A stretch of 35,843 bases of DNA from an uncultured Bacteroidia bacterium (GCA_903923905.1 CAIXZH010000002.1:1-35843); one strand, 5' to 3'; shown: positions 1-8,346, counted from the stretch's first letter. The notes: generated by a model from the sequence alone, not told the origin. A program made the numbers and translations.

Positions 1-490
1 ATTGTCCGTCAGGACATAAACGGGAATCGTTAATTCCCTCCGGGAAATAACACAGGAGATTAATCCCAATATCCTATGGACATTAATCTCCTGCCGGAGA
101 AATTGAAATGGTGGGGTGATTGATTTATGGTGGAATTCATTGTATCCGTAACAATTTTATGGTGTGTTTTTGCCCGTAAGGGCATCAACGACCATAGAAG
201 ATCCATTGCAACTACCCATTTGCCCGTCAGGGCATCAACGACCATAGAAGATCCATTGCAACCCCCCATTTGTCCGTCAGGACATTAATGATCCTGGAAA
301 ATCCAATGAACAACCCGATTGTCCGTCAGGACATTAATGACCATAAAAGATCGCGTGAAATCACCCGATTGTCCGTCAGGACATAAATGACCATAAAAGA
401 TCCTGTGAAATCACCCGATTGTCCGTCAGGACATAAATGATCCTGGAAAATCCAATGAACAACCCGATTATCCGTCAGGACATCAATGGC
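1..490. repeat. Tandem array of ~50-bp hairpin repeats
   Basis: A non-coding array downstream of radA. Hairpin cores begin at 3, 171, 221, 271, 320, 370, 420 and 469. From 171 onward the spacing is a regular 49-50 bp. The usual core is TGTCC-GTCA-GGACA, a 5-bp stem with a 4-nt loop. The copies at 171 and 221 have TGCCC/GGGCA instead, so both arms changed together. The copy at 469 has one stem mismatch. The sequence between cores comes in about three recurring versions rather than unique spacers, and most units end in ACCCGATT or a close variant. The stretch 20-170 appears to hold decayed units, for example around 70-84 and 141-153. The period is not a multiple of 3 and no convincing ORF covers the array. 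The function is unknown. Confidence 0.85.
53..93. repeat. 12-bp perfect inverted repeat
   Basis: CAGGAGATTAAT at 53-64 is the exact reverse complement of 82-93, with a 17-nt loop. The loop holds what looks like a decayed core of the neighbouring repeat array (70-81). A further short hairpin, TTCCC/GGGAA, lies at 34-46. These could be remnants of array units or a separate structured element. No T-run follows, so a normal intrinsic terminator is unlikely. Confidence 0.6.
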
Positions 491-550
491 ATTATTAATC
501 ACGTACGGGGAACAAAACCGGACAAATTTAAATATGCCATAATGATCAAT

Positions 551-1906
551 TTACGAAAACAACGTCCTGATCATTTTCTCCACGCGGTCGATTTGGTGGA
601 TCTTTATTTCAAAACGTTTAATATCTAAGCCTTTATTGTATTTCGACAGGTAGATCTCTTTAAAACCGAGTTTCTGCGCCTCTGCAATGCGTTGCTCGAT
701 TCGATTAACAGGTCGGATCTCACCCGTGAGGCCAACCTCACCAGCAAAAGCCAGCTGCTTGTCAATCGCTACATCAAAATTTGAGGAGAGAATGGCAGCA
801 AGGACCGCCAGATCCATAGCCGGATCATCCACGCGCAAACCTCCTGCGATATTTAAAAAAACATCTTTGGTCATCAGTTTGAATCCGGCTCGTTTTTCAA
901 GTACAGCAAGCAACATATTCATACGCCGAAGGTCGAACCCAGTTGCCGAGCGCTGGGGATTGCCATAGGCTGCAGAACTCACCAATGCCTGCACCTCAAT
1001 CAGAAATGAACGCATCCCTTCCATGGTAGCAGCTGTAGCTGTACCACTTAGACCATCATTGTGCGATGAGAGGAGCATCTCGGATGGATTAATCACTTCA
1101 TGTAACCCATCCTGCCTCATTTCAAAAATTCCCAGTTCAGAGGTAGAGCCAAAACGGTTCTTCATCGAACGCAGAATCCGGAAAAGGTAATTCCGGTCTC
1201 CCTCGAATTGTAAAACAGTATCCACAATATGCTCAAGAACTTTAGGCCCGGCAAGGCTCCCCTCCTTATTTATATGTCCAATCAGCAAAACGGCAATCTG
1301 TTTCAGCTTTGCAACCTTCATGATTCCAACGGTACATTCACGGATTTGAGTAACGCTGCCAGGCGAAGATTCTGCCAACTCTGTCGCCACAGTCTGGATA
1401 GAATCGATGATTACGAGATCTGGCTTTTCACTTTCCAGGTGAGAAAGAATATTCTCAAGTGATGTCTCACACAAAAACAGACAGGTATTTTGATTTCCAC
1501 TCAAACGGTTAGCCCTCATTTTTAATTGCTGAAGGCTCTCCTCTCCTGAGATATATAAAACTTTTAGATGTGACAGTTTTAACGCGATTTGAAGAACCAG
1601 GGTCGACTTCCCGATACCCGGTTCGCCTCCCAAAAGAATCATCCCTCCGGGAACCAACCCACCTCCGGTAACCCGATCAAATTCACCATTGCCGGTTACA
1701 ATCCGTTCCTGCATATTAAGATCTATTTCAGAGAGCAACAGAGGCTTTAAATTCGTGTCAGGTTGGTGCGCTGTACCAGATTTCCGTTCAGTGACTATCT
1801 CTTCCAAAACAGTGTTCCATTCGCCACAGGCATTACATTTGCCAACCCATTTGGGAGACTGTGCCCCGCAATTCTGACAAACATAGACTGTTTTTGTTTT
1901 TGACAT
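551..1906 (-). CDS. radA: DNA repair protein RadA
   Basis: RadA is a RecA-like ATPase that drives branch migration of recombination intermediates in the cytoplasm. The 451-residue protein has the family's normal length and order. An N-terminal C4 zinc finger uses Cys10, Cys13, Cys24 and Cys27. The Walker A motif GGEPGIGKST spans residues 93-102. The RadA signature KNRFG lies at 249-253. A Lon-protease-like C-terminal domain runs from about 270 to the end. The ATG at 1906 sits immediately before the zinc finger. The gene is 59 bp downstream of panD on the same strand and may be read with it. Its 3' end lies about 60 bp from the hairpin repeat array, so the array may be transcribed as a tail of this mRNA. 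Nothing looks broken. Confidence 0.97.
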   Translation of the reverse strand: MSKTKTVYVCQNCGAQSPKWVGKCNACGEWNTVLEEIVTERKSGTAHQPDTNLKPLLLSEIDLNMQERIVTGNGEFDRVTGGGLVPGGMILLGGEPGIGKSTLVLQIALKLSHLKVLYISGEESLQQLKMRANRLSGNQNTCLFLCETSLENILSHLESEKPDLVIIDSIQTVATELAESSPGSVTQIRECTVGIMKVAKLKQIAVLLIGHINKEGSLAGPKVLEHIVDTVLQFEGDRNYLFRILRSMKNRFGSTSELGIFEMRQDGLHEVINPSEMLLSSHNDGLSGTATAATMEGMRSFLIEVQALVSSAAYGNPQRSATGFDLRRMNMLLAVLEKRAGFKLMTKDVFLNIAGGLRVDDPAMDLAVLAAILSSNFDVAIDKQLAFAGEVGLTGEIRPVNRIEQRIAEAQKLGFKEIYLSKYNKGLDIKRFEIKIHQIDRVEKMIRTLFS

Positions 1907-1965
1907 GGTTAATCAATAAGAATTACCAGTTATTTGAAACCGGTTACATTATTTTTCCAGCACAT

Positions 1966-2316
1966 TCACACGAGCCTGTTGGTCTCCGAATCAGGAAATA
2001 TAATCCGTGGTTTGAAGGTTTTTGCTTCTTCAAAATCCATGGTGGCATATGAAACGATGATAATGACGTCACCAATGGCCACCTTGCGTGCAGCCGGTCC
2101 ATTTAAAACGATTTCCCCCGTACCTCTTTCTCCCCGAATAATGTAAGTTTCAAGCCGCTCACCATTATTGACATTAATTACCTGAACTTTCTCATTTTCA
2201 ATGAGATTAGCAGCAATCATGAGCTCTTCATCAATGGTGATACTACCAACATACTGAAGATCTGCTCCTGTAACGGTAACCCGGTGTATTTTTGATTTGC
2301 AAACTTCTATAAACAT
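1966..2316 (-). CDS. panD: Aspartate 1-decarboxylase
   Basis: PanD makes beta-alanine from aspartate for pantothenate and coenzyme A synthesis. It is made as a proenzyme and cleaves itself to form a pyruvoyl cofactor. The 116-residue product has the cleavage pair Gly24-Ser25 in YVGSITID, the same positions as in characterised PanD. Other family landmarks are Lys9 (KSKIHR) and the NGERLETY and NGPAAR segments. The frame is open upstream to 2352, but the start at 2316 fits the family N-terminus [12 protein letters not shown] and leaves one base after the panC stop. A start at 2352 would overlap panC. The tight panC-panD spacing indicates one operon with translational coupling. PanC uses the product directly. 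Confidence 0.96.
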   Translation of the reverse strand: MFIEVCKSKIHRVTVTGADLQYVGSITIDEELMIAANLIENEKVQVINVNNGERLETYIIRGERGTGEIVLNGPAARKVAIGDVIIIVSYATMDFEEAKTFKPRIIFPDSETNRLV

Positions 2317-2317
2317 T

Positions 2318-3172
2318 TTATTTGTGGTTAATGTTAAAAATAAGGTTGTCAATCAGACGGACTTTGCCAGCCTGAACAGCAATGCAACCTACCTTAATTC
2401 CTGTATCACTCCAGCTCTGAATCGGAATTAATGTCCGATCATCAACAATTTCAAAATATTCTACTTTCAGAAGTCCGGTGCCGTTAACAGTGTTCAAAAC
2501 AAATTCCTTCACCTCAGCTACGGATCTATCCAAGGAGAATTCATTGGCTTCCATCAATGACTGGTAGATCGCGGGAGCGCATTTTCGATATTCGGGCAGA
2601 AGTAGTTTATTTCGTGAACTCATGGCCAAACCGTCCATCTCACGTACAATTTCGCACGGCACAATTTCAATGGCCAGTTTCAATTGGAGAACCAAACTTT
2701 TAATGATGGCCAGTTGCTGGAAATCCTTTCTTCCAAAAAAAGCCTTATCGGGCTGAACAATATTAAAAAGTTTACTAACAACCAGTGCCACACCATTAAA
2801 ATGTCCCGGACGAAATTCACCTTCCATCACGGTCTCCAGGTTTCCAAAATCAAACCTACGGGTATCCGGAACTGGATAGATCTCATCAACAGAAGGTGAA
2901 AAAACATAATCACACCGCTGTGTGGCAAGCTTTTCGAGATCTGCATCCAGGGTTCTGGGGTAATTAGCCAGATCGTTTGCATCGTTAAACTGGGTGGGGT
3001 TGACAAAAATTGAGACCACCACAATGTCAGTCATCTCTCCGGCTTGTTTAACCAGCGACAAATGACCTTCGTGCAATGCCCCCATTGTTGGAACAAATCC
3101 AATTTTAAACCCTTTTCCCTGCTCCTTTTTTAGAGTCGCTTGTAATGATGATATTGTCGTATAGAGCTTCAT
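2318..3172 (-). CDS. panC: Pantothenate synthetase
   Basis: PanC joins pantoate and beta-alanine with ATP to form pantothenate. The 284 residues match the usual length. The nucleotidyltransferase HIGH-type motif appears as [10 protein letters not shown] at 28-37, and the KMSKS-type loop as MSSRN at 184-188. Family segments such as [17 protein letters not shown] and [15 protein letters not shown] are present. It is the first gene of the panC-panD(-radA) minus-strand group and faces the GT5-domain gene across 143 bp. No panB or panE lies in the window. Confidence 0.97.
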   Translation of the reverse strand: MKLYTTISSLQATLKKEQGKGFKIGFVPTMGALHEGHLSLVKQAGEMTDIVVVSIFVNPTQFNDANDLANYPRTLDADLEKLATQRCDYVFSPSVDEIYPVPDTRRFDFGNLETVMEGEFRPGHFNGVALVVSKLFNIVQPDKAFFGRKDFQQLAIIKSLVLQLKLAIEIVPCEIVREMDGLAMSSRNKLLLPEYRKCAPAIYQSLMEANEFSLDRSVAEVKEFVLNTVNGTGLLKVEYFEIVDDRTLIPIQSWSDTGIKVGCIAVQAGKVRLIDNLIFNINHK

Positions 3173-3263
3173 TGATTTTTAAAAACAATGTGCAAAGTAA
3201 CAAAATATCTGAACACAAATAAAGGGATCCTCCTGTTCAGGAATAATACAATCGCACAAATGA

Positions 3264-3294
3264 TTGAATATTCAGTATTTTTTATATATTTTTG
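3264..3294 (+). promoter_or_regulatory. Candidate Bacteroidota-type promoter for the GT5-domain gene
   Basis: TATTTTTG at 3287-3294 fits the Bacteroidota -7 consensus TAnnTTTG. TTG at 3264-3266 lies 20 bp upstream, where the -33 element is expected. Transcription would begin near 3300, about 15 bases before the chosen ATG. The region is AT-rich, so a chance match is possible. Confidence 0.45.
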
Positions 3295-3315
3295 CAAAAT
3301 ATTTAAGTTGTGGTA

Positions 3316-4116
3316 ATGGAAAAAATGAAGGTTTTATTTATCTCGCAAGAAATCGCGCCGTACTTACCTGAATCGGAGATTTCTGAGATCGGGAGGTACC
3401 TTCCGCAGGGCATTCAGGAACGAGGGAAAGAGATCCGCACTTTTATGCCCCGCTTTGGATGTGTCAATGAAAGAAGAAACCAGCTTCACGAAGTTATTCG
3501 GCTGTCAGGTATGAATCTTGTTATAAACGATAACGACCACCCGCTTATCATTAAAGTTGCCTCAATCCAGGCTGCCCGCATGCAGGTCTATTTCATTGAT
3601 AATGAGGATTATTTCCAAAGAAAATTTGCAACGACCAATGATGAGGGGATTGAATTTGATGATAATGACGAACGGGCAATATTCTTTGCCAGGGGGGTGC
3701 TCGAGACCGTAATCAAACTAAGATGGTCACCTGACATTATTCATTGCCATGGATGGTTCACCGGGATGGTTCCGCTGTTTGTAAAGAATACTTATAAAGA
3801 TAATCCCTTGTTCGCTAATGCCAAAATAATCTATTCCGTCTATAACGATCAGTTTAATAGCCCATTAAATAGCAATATGGCAGGGAAAATCGCTGAAGAC
3901 GGAATAAATATTAATGAAATATCGGTCATTAACGAACCCACTTTTGTCAATTTGAGCAAGTTGGCCATTGATTATTCTGACGCAACAATTAAAGGGAGCG
4001 AACTTATTGATAGTGAACTCGAGAATTATATGAAGTCCTCAAAGAAGCCATTTCTTGATTATCAATCAAAGGAGAATTACATCGATTCCTACTTTGATTT
4101 TTACAATACTTTTTAA
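3316..4116 (+). CDS. Stand-alone GT5 (glycogen/starch synthase-like) N-domain protein
   Basis: The N-terminus (MKVLFISQEIAPYLPE) and a central stretch around DIIHCHGW resemble the N-terminal domain of GT5 glycogen/starch synthases. At about 266 residues it is only half a synthase, since the C-terminal nucleotide-sugar domain is missing. The synthase Lys-Thr-Gly-Gly donor-binding motif after the first strand is replaced by Pro-Glu-Ser-Glu. No frameshift is visible and the end looks natural. Short proteins of this kind sit beside panC in other Bacteroidales (recalled, not checked) and are often labelled glycogen synthase. I infer it cannot catalyse normal glucosyl transfer alone. It may bind sugar, regulate, or need a partner. 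The frame opens at GTG 3310; ATG 3316 is preferred. The lipoprotein gene follows after 9 bp. Confidence 0.75.
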   Translation: MEKMKVLFISQEIAPYLPESEISEIGRYLPQGIQERGKEIRTFMPRFGCVNERRNQLHEVIRLSGMNLVINDNDHPLIIKVASIQAARMQVYFIDNEDYFQRKFATTNDEGIEFDDNDERAIFFARGVLETVIKLRWSPDIIHCHGWFTGMVPLFVKNTYKDNPLFANAKIIYSVYNDQFNSPLNSNMAGKIAEDGININEISVINEPTFVNLSKLAIDYSDATIKGSELIDSELENYMKSSKKPFLDYQSKENYIDSYFDFYNTF

Positions 4117-4125
4117 TTTTTCAGT

Positions 4126-5988
4126 TTGGCAAATAAAATACTCTTACTGGTAATTCTTGTAATTGGCTATCTCTCTTTTTTTACTTCTTGTGCAAATATG
4201 GGTATGCCATCCGGAGGGTTGAAAGATTCAATACCTCCAGTGGTACTTTATAGTACTCCCGCCTTTAACCAGACTAATTTTACAGACCAGAAAATAAAGC
4301 TTACATTCGATGAATACATCATCATCGAAGGGCTTAACGAAAAATTTATGGTTTCGCCCCCGATAATTAAAAGACCTGTCTTCAGAACTAAAGGTAAATC
4401 TCTGATAATCGATCTCAACGAGAAATTAAAGGCTAATACAACCTATTCTCTGGATTTTAAGGATGGTATTGCCGATAACAATGAAAAAAATCCATTACGG
4501 AATTTCAGACTGGCTTTCTCCACCGGACCGAAATTAGATTCTCTCAGGATCGTTGGATTTGTTAAAGATGCCTTCACCCTTGAACCGGTTCCCAATGCCT
4601 ATGTCTTGCTCTATCGCGGAAAATCTGATACCCTCGTCTACAAAACAATACCCGATTTTGTTGCCAAAACCGATAGAAAAGGATTTTTTGCTGTGACCAA
4701 TTTGCCTGCCGATACTTTTCAGGTTTATGGTCTAATCGATGCAGGCGCAAATCTTAAATATAAACCGGGAATTGACTCAATTGCATTCCTCGACAGACGA
4801 GTTGTCCCTTCAGCCCGCTACTACCCTGCCAACGATACAACTTACCTGGCCCAGGATACTCTGTTGGTGCTAGGCAGAACGAAATTTTCACCGGATCCTC
4901 TTTACCTACTCAGTTTTGGCGAGGAATATTTTTCATTGCGATTTGATAAATATGTCCATCCTAACCGAAAATTTGTAGATCTCACATTCACTCAATCTGT
5001 CGAAGATACTTTTAACATCGAACCCATCAATTTTAAAGCAAAAAAAGGGTGGTCATATATTGAAATGTCCGCAAAATCTGATTCAGTTAGGATCTGGCTG
5101 ACTGATTCCATGAATTATAAAAAAGATACCTTAATCTTCAAGGTTACCTATGTTCAGCAGGATAGTCTGATGGAATATTATGCAAAAAACGATACGATAC
5201 GGCTCTTTTTTACCGATATTGTGCAGCCCAATAAGAACAAGCATAAAGAGAGACATAAAATCGAGAAGGATTTAAAAACAATTGCTGTTTTGACTAACAT
5301 TAAACCAGGATTTGATGTTTACAGTAATTTGGTTATTGAATCACCAGAACCAGTAGCTTTATTTGATCAAACTAAAATATTACTTTTCGAGAAACTCGAT
5401 ACAACTTTTAAGCAGGTTAAATACAAAATTGAATCAGATTCAATCAATAAGCGTCGTTTCAAGTTGGCTTATCCCTGGAAATTCGCTACAAATTACAAGT
5501 TATCCATAGATTCTGCTGCCATAAAAACAATCTATCAATTAGATTCTAAGGGATTTAACCAGGAATTTAAAACTCAGGAGGAAGAGCACTATGGGAAAAT
5601 TATTCTGAATATGAAGAATATCACTGTTCCCACGATCATACAACTTCTCAATGATGACAAAAAAGAGACCATTGTTCAATCAATTCCCCTTGCAAAAGAT
5701 GGTGAGATCACTTTTAAATTCCTTGAACCAAAAAAATACCTGATCAAGGCTATATTTGACAGAAATAATAACAAGAAGTGGGATGGAGGAAACCTTAAAA
5801 AAGGGATTCCACCGGAACAGGTAATGTATTATCTCAGTGTTGTGAAAGTACGATCCAACTGGGATATTAAAGACGATTGGACTCTACCCTCACAGCCTCT
5901 ATTCAATAAAAAAATCGTAGACGAAGAGCTTGAAGCTCAAAAACTTAAAGATAAATTAAAGAAACGCAAAAAGACAACCGCATTTTAA
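4126..5988 (+). CDS. Ig-like domain lipoprotein
   Basis: A 620-residue exported protein of unknown function. A hydrophobic leader ends in a lipobox with Cys22 (FTSC), so it should be lipid-anchored in the envelope. Residues about 33-135 resemble a bacterial Ig-like (Big_5/SbsA type) domain, starting with SIPPVVLYSTPA and ending in the FSTGP region. Residues about 140-215 resemble a carboxypeptidase-regulatory-like beta-sandwich. The remainder is beta-rich, with a highly charged, lysine-rich C-terminus. The only start that keeps the full leader is TTG at 4126; no ATG lies before the lipobox. The gene follows the GT5-domain gene by 9 bp, suggesting one transcript. A structural or surface role is the most I can infer. 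Confidence 0.8.
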   Translation: MANKILLLVILVIGYLSFFTSCANMGMPSGGLKDSIPPVVLYSTPAFNQTNFTDQKIKLTFDEYIIIEGLNEKFMVSPPIIKRPVFRTKGKSLIIDLNEKLKANTTYSLDFKDGIADNNEKNPLRNFRLAFSTGPKLDSLRIVGFVKDAFTLEPVPNAYVLLYRGKSDTLVYKTIPDFVAKTDRKGFFAVTNLPADTFQVYGLIDAGANLKYKPGIDSIAFLDRRVVPSARYYPANDTTYLAQDTLLVLGRTKFSPDPLYLLSFGEEYFSLRFDKYVHPNRKFVDLTFTQSVEDTFNIEPINFKAKKGWSYIEMSAKSDSVRIWLTDSMNYKKDTLIFKVTYVQQDSLMEYYAKNDTIRLFFTDIVQPNKNKHKERHKIEKDLKTIAVLTNIKPGFDVYSNLVIESPEPVALFDQTKILLFEKLDTTFKQVKYKIESDSINKRRFKLAYPWKFATNYKLSIDSAAIKTIYQLDSKGFNQEFKTQEEEHYGKIILNMKNITVPTIIQLLNDDKKETIVQSIPLAKDGEITFKFLEPKKYLIKAIFDRNNNKKWDGGNLKKGIPPEQVMYYLSVVKVRSNWDIKDDWTLPSQPLFNKKIVDEELEAQKLKDKLKKRKKTTAF

Positions 5989-6020
5989 TACCCTGGTTTT
6001 CTGACTTTTATTTCAGATCT

Positions 6021-6060
6021 GGCCACTAAGGCATCTTAGGCCACTAATTAAAAAGATGCC
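6021..6060. repeat. Short direct and inverted repeat in an intergenic gap
   Basis: GGCCACTAA occurs twice, at 6021 and 6039. GGCATCTT at 6030-6037 pairs with AAGATGCC at 6053-6060 across a 15-nt loop. It lies between the lipoprotein stop and the next start. It has no T-run and no recognised function, and it may be a decayed repeat. Confidence 0.35.
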
Positions 6061-6081
6061 ATCACTAATTCGAACAAAAAT

Positions 6082-6369
6082 ATGGCAACCTTACGACGTT
6101 TGAAAAAAGAGATTGAATTCATGTCTTCACAGCTTATTGGTGATTGTATCGACTTTCTTGAAACATTTGAGGACAAAAAAGACACCAATATATTGTCAAT
6201 CATTGAAGAAGCAGCATTATTAAGTAATACCATGCTAGATCGTGCCTGTCATCCTGCGGATAAAAAGAATCCAAAGCTGGTCAGGCAGCATTACCGGTTA
6301 ATAAAAACTGATTTTATTCAAGGGTTGGATCAGGCCTACAGCAAACTGGAAGGTTTAATTAAAAAATAA
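6082..6369 (+). CDS. Small conserved-looking helical protein
   Basis: A 95-residue soluble protein with no signal peptide or membrane segment. The sequence is rich in Lys, Leu and Glu and should be nearly all helical, with heptad-like runs such as LRRLKKEIEFM and a closing AYSKLEGLIKK. I do not recognise a family with certainty, although proteins like this are common in Bacteroidales genomes. It starts at ATG 6082 and is followed by a strong hairpin terminator 15 bp after its stop, which supports it as the last gene of a real transcript. Its role is unknown. Confidence 0.7.
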   Translation: MATLRRLKKEIEFMSSQLIGDCIDFLETFEDKKDTNILSIIEEAALLSNTMLDRACHPADKKNPKLVRQHYRLIKTDFIQGLDQAYSKLEGLIKK

Positions 6370-6383
6370 TCATTTATAATCAG

Positions 6384-6420
6384 AAAGTTCTGACAGGGTT
6401 TGGAACCCTGTCAGAACTTT
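6384..6420. terminator. Bidirectional terminator, perfect 17-bp stem
   Basis: The arms at 6384-6400 and 6404-6420 are exact reverse complements with a 3-nt loop (TGG). The stem begins with AAAG and ends with CTTT. It lies between the convergent ends of the small helical gene (stop 6369) and mntP (stop 6424). No long T-run follows, so termination would rest on the exceptional stem. It may also be a dispersed palindromic repeat. Confidence 0.75.
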
Positions 6421-6423
6421 GTA

Positions 6424-6993
6424 TCATCCCCCCAGCAGGGTATGCTGAATTAAAATTTTAAGACCTATCCCGATCAGGATAATCCCCCCCAGCAATTCTA
6501 CCTTTGGGCCAAAAGAGTGACCTACATCTTTACCAATCCGAATTCCCAGCATAGCAAAAAAGAAGGTAACTGACCCGATAATAAGTGCACCTCCAAAAAT
6601 GTTGCCGGTTGAAGCCATAGCGTACGAAAACCCGACTATCAAGGCGTCGATACTAGTAGCAATTGAAAGTGTGATTATATGTTTCCATGAATAAATATCT
6701 GATAGCTTGTTCTGTTCGTCACTTTTAAACCGGTCCAGAATCATTTTGCCTCCGAGGAGAAAAAGGAGAAAAAAGGCTATCCAATGGTCAACCTGCTCAA
6801 CATATTCTCTGATTTCAGATCCCATATACCACCCAAACAAAGGCAATAAACCCTGAAAGAAAGCAAATGAAAAGGATATTTTGGCGGCGTGCCGGAATGA
6901 TATTTTCTGTTCAGCCAGCCCGCAACCAACCGAAACAGCAAAACTGTCCATCGAAAGTCCTATAGAAAGAATGATAACGGTTATAAAATCCAT
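6424..6993 (-). CDS. mntP: Putative manganese efflux pump MntP
   Basis: MntP exports Mn2+ across the inner membrane. The 189-residue protein has about six membrane segments arranged as two related halves. Each half carries a conserved acidic motif: LSMDSFAVSVGCG around Asp16 and TSIDALIVGFS around Asp116. Both aspartates are important in the characterised family. Length and motif order are normal. No manganese-responsive (yybP-ykoY) riboswitch was recognised in the 31 bp that separate it from the exbD-like gene upstream. A possible TAnnTTTG promoter box lies in that gap, so it may have its own transcript. Confidence 0.93.
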   Translation of the reverse strand: MDFITVIILSIGLSMDSFAVSVGCGLAEQKISFRHAAKISFSFAFFQGLLPLFGWYMGSEIREYVEQVDHWIAFFLLFLLGGKMILDRFKSDEQNKLSDIYSWKHIITLSIATSIDALIVGFSYAMASTGNIFGGALIIGSVTFFFAMLGIRIGKDVGHSFGPKVELLGGIILIGIGLKILIQHTLLGG

Positions 6994-7009
6994 GGTTAAT
7001 TTTGAACCG

Positions 7010-7017
7010 CAAAGGTA
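7010..7017 (-). promoter_or_regulatory. Candidate -7 box upstream of mntP
   Basis: On the minus strand this reads TACCTTTG, matching the Bacteroidota consensus TAnnTTTG, 17 bases before the mntP start. No clear -33 TTTG is seen at the expected distance, which would fall inside the end of the exbD-like gene. Confidence 0.35.
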
Positions 7018-7024
7018 AAATATT

Positions 7025-7438
7025 TTAATTCACCTTCTCTTTGCGCGCGGTAGCTAAAACCATTTTCATCTCCACCTTACTGCCAATTTGTAAAACGTCA
7101 ACCAATGATTGCACAGCAATGGTATTATCACAACGAACAATTGCATGAACTTCACTATTTTCTTTTTTCTCTTTACGCAAGGCAGGTTCAATCTCTAAAA
7201 ACTGAACTTGTTTGTTATTGATGTAATATTTTAAATCTTTGGTAACCGAAATCGCAATTTCTTTCGGAGGTTTATTCATGGATTGTGTTTGATTGGCCTG
7301 AGGAAGAATCAGTTTTATAGTTCCAGGGGTAATCATGGTTGATGCAATCAGAAAAAACAACATCAAAAAAAACATGATATCACTGAACGAATTTGAGAAT
7401 ATCTCAAAGGCATGCTTCCTTGAACTTCTGAAATTCAT
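7025..7438 (-). CDS. ExbD/TolR-family biopolymer transport protein
   Basis: A 137-residue single-pass inner-membrane protein of the ExbD/TolR family, which couples the proton-motive force to envelope work. The membrane helix runs from about 18 to 34 and carries Asp20 (FSDIMFFLML), the proton-carrying aspartate of the family. A periplasmic domain with the usual strand-helix pattern follows (KEIAISVTKD, HAIVRCDN, LVDVLQIG). Its ExbB/TolQ-type partner ends 2 bp upstream, so the two form an operon. No tonB, tolA or second exbD lies nearby, so which outer-membrane system it drives cannot be told from this window. Confidence 0.9.
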   Translation of the reverse strand: MNFRSSRKHAFEIFSNSFSDIMFFLMLFFLIASTMITPGTIKLILPQANQTQSMNKPPKEIAISVTKDLKYYINNKQVQFLEIEPALRKEKKENSEVHAIVRCDNTIAVQSLVDVLQIGSKVEMKMVLATARKEKVN

Positions 7439-7440
7439 TG

Positions 7441-8079
7441 TTAATTATTATTAATCAAATCAATAAACCGGACACTCTGCCATTCCCACCTTTGAACCAG
7501 CTTGTCAACCCTATTATTTAGATAGTGATAACCAACAAAGGCAATAATCCCAATACTGAGACCAACCCCAGATGTAATCAGTTTCTCGTACAATCCCCCG
7601 GAAATCAACGAAATACTGATATTGTCAGCGAGTGAGATGTTATAAAATATCTTAATTACCCCGGCTATAGTACCGATAAAGCCCATCATCGGGGCAACGC
7701 CGGCGATAACGCCCAAAAAGTAAAGGTTCCCTTCATATTTATATACCTCAAGTTTGCCCTCCATCTCCATTTGTTCATGAATATCACGCAAAGGCTTCCC
7801 CAGGTTCTGTATCCCTTTTTTCAGGATTCGGGCTTCAGAACTGTTTGTTGCCGAACATAAAGCAACAGCGGCATCAATTTTTCCCTCTTTTACAAGATCT
7901 TTAAGCTTTTCAAAAAAATCAGCTCCAGCCCTCTTCTGGTTCCATAGATAAAAAAACCTGTCAAAGAAAATATAAATGGATATGAACGAAAGAAGAAACA
8001 ATGGAACCATCAACCATCCCCCTTTCATCAGAAGATCAAGATACGAAACTTCAGCAGCAATTTGAAATAGAAAAATCAT
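7441..8079 (-). CDS. MotA/TolQ/ExbB proton channel family protein
   Basis: A 212-residue inner-membrane protein with three membrane segments, at about 17-37, 120-142 and 158-180. The second and third carry the family's Gly-rich motifs, around GVAPMMGFIGTIAGVI and GLYEKLITSGVGLSIGII. A long cytoplasmic loop with charged helices lies between the first and second segments, as in ExbB/TolQ. With the ExbD-like protein it should form a pentamer-dimer motor that uses proton flow. It is the first gene of the pair. I see no convincing promoter box in the 360 bp upstream. Confidence 0.9.
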   Translation of the reverse strand: MIFLFQIAAEVSYLDLLMKGGWLMVPLFLLSFISIYIFFDRFFYLWNQKRAGADFFEKLKDLVKEGKIDAAVALCSATNSSEARILKKGIQNLGKPLRDIHEQMEMEGKLEVYKYEGNLYFLGVIAGVAPMMGFIGTIAGVIKIFYNISLADNISISLISGGLYEKLITSGVGLSIGIIAFVGYHYLNNRVDKLVQRWEWQSVRFIDLINNN

Positions 8080-8310
8080 TTAAAAAGCTATTAGTGAATA
8101 TTTAAACACAATTCAGACAATAATAATAAATTAAAATTACCACCTGAATGACTAAACTATGGTCGGCCAAATATCGACAAATTATTCGAAATAAAAAAGA
8201 CGCATAAATGCCACAAAATTCAAATACCGCGGCCAGAGCCATAAAATGAGAAACTTCATCAATCAAATTTATAAGAAATAAAATGACGGGTGATTGTCTT
8301 TAAACAGGGA

Positions 8311-8346
8311 AAATCATATGAATCAATACTTTGATTGATATGATTT
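8311..8346. repeat. 16-bp near-perfect palindrome in a divergent gap
   Basis: The arms at 8311-8326 and 8331-8346 pair at 15 of 16 positions around a 4-nt loop (TACT). It lies in the 468-bp gap between the exbB-like gene (minus) and the carboxyltransferase gene (plus). No T-run follows. An operator for a dimeric regulator or an RNA hairpin are both possible. Otherwise 8080-8547 is AT-rich and I see no gene or clear promoter in it. Confidence 0.6.

Noticed and set aside
60-269. Minus-strand 69-codon frame in the repeat array
   Set aside because: It runs through non-coding repeats whose 50-bp period is not a multiple of 3.
1-490. CRISPR array
   Set aside because: The period is regular, but the sequences between the conserved cores recur between units, the repeats are only partly conserved, and no cas gene is present.
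2317-2352. Longer PanD start at 2352
   Set aside because: It would overlap panC and add 12 residues before the invariant family N-terminus.
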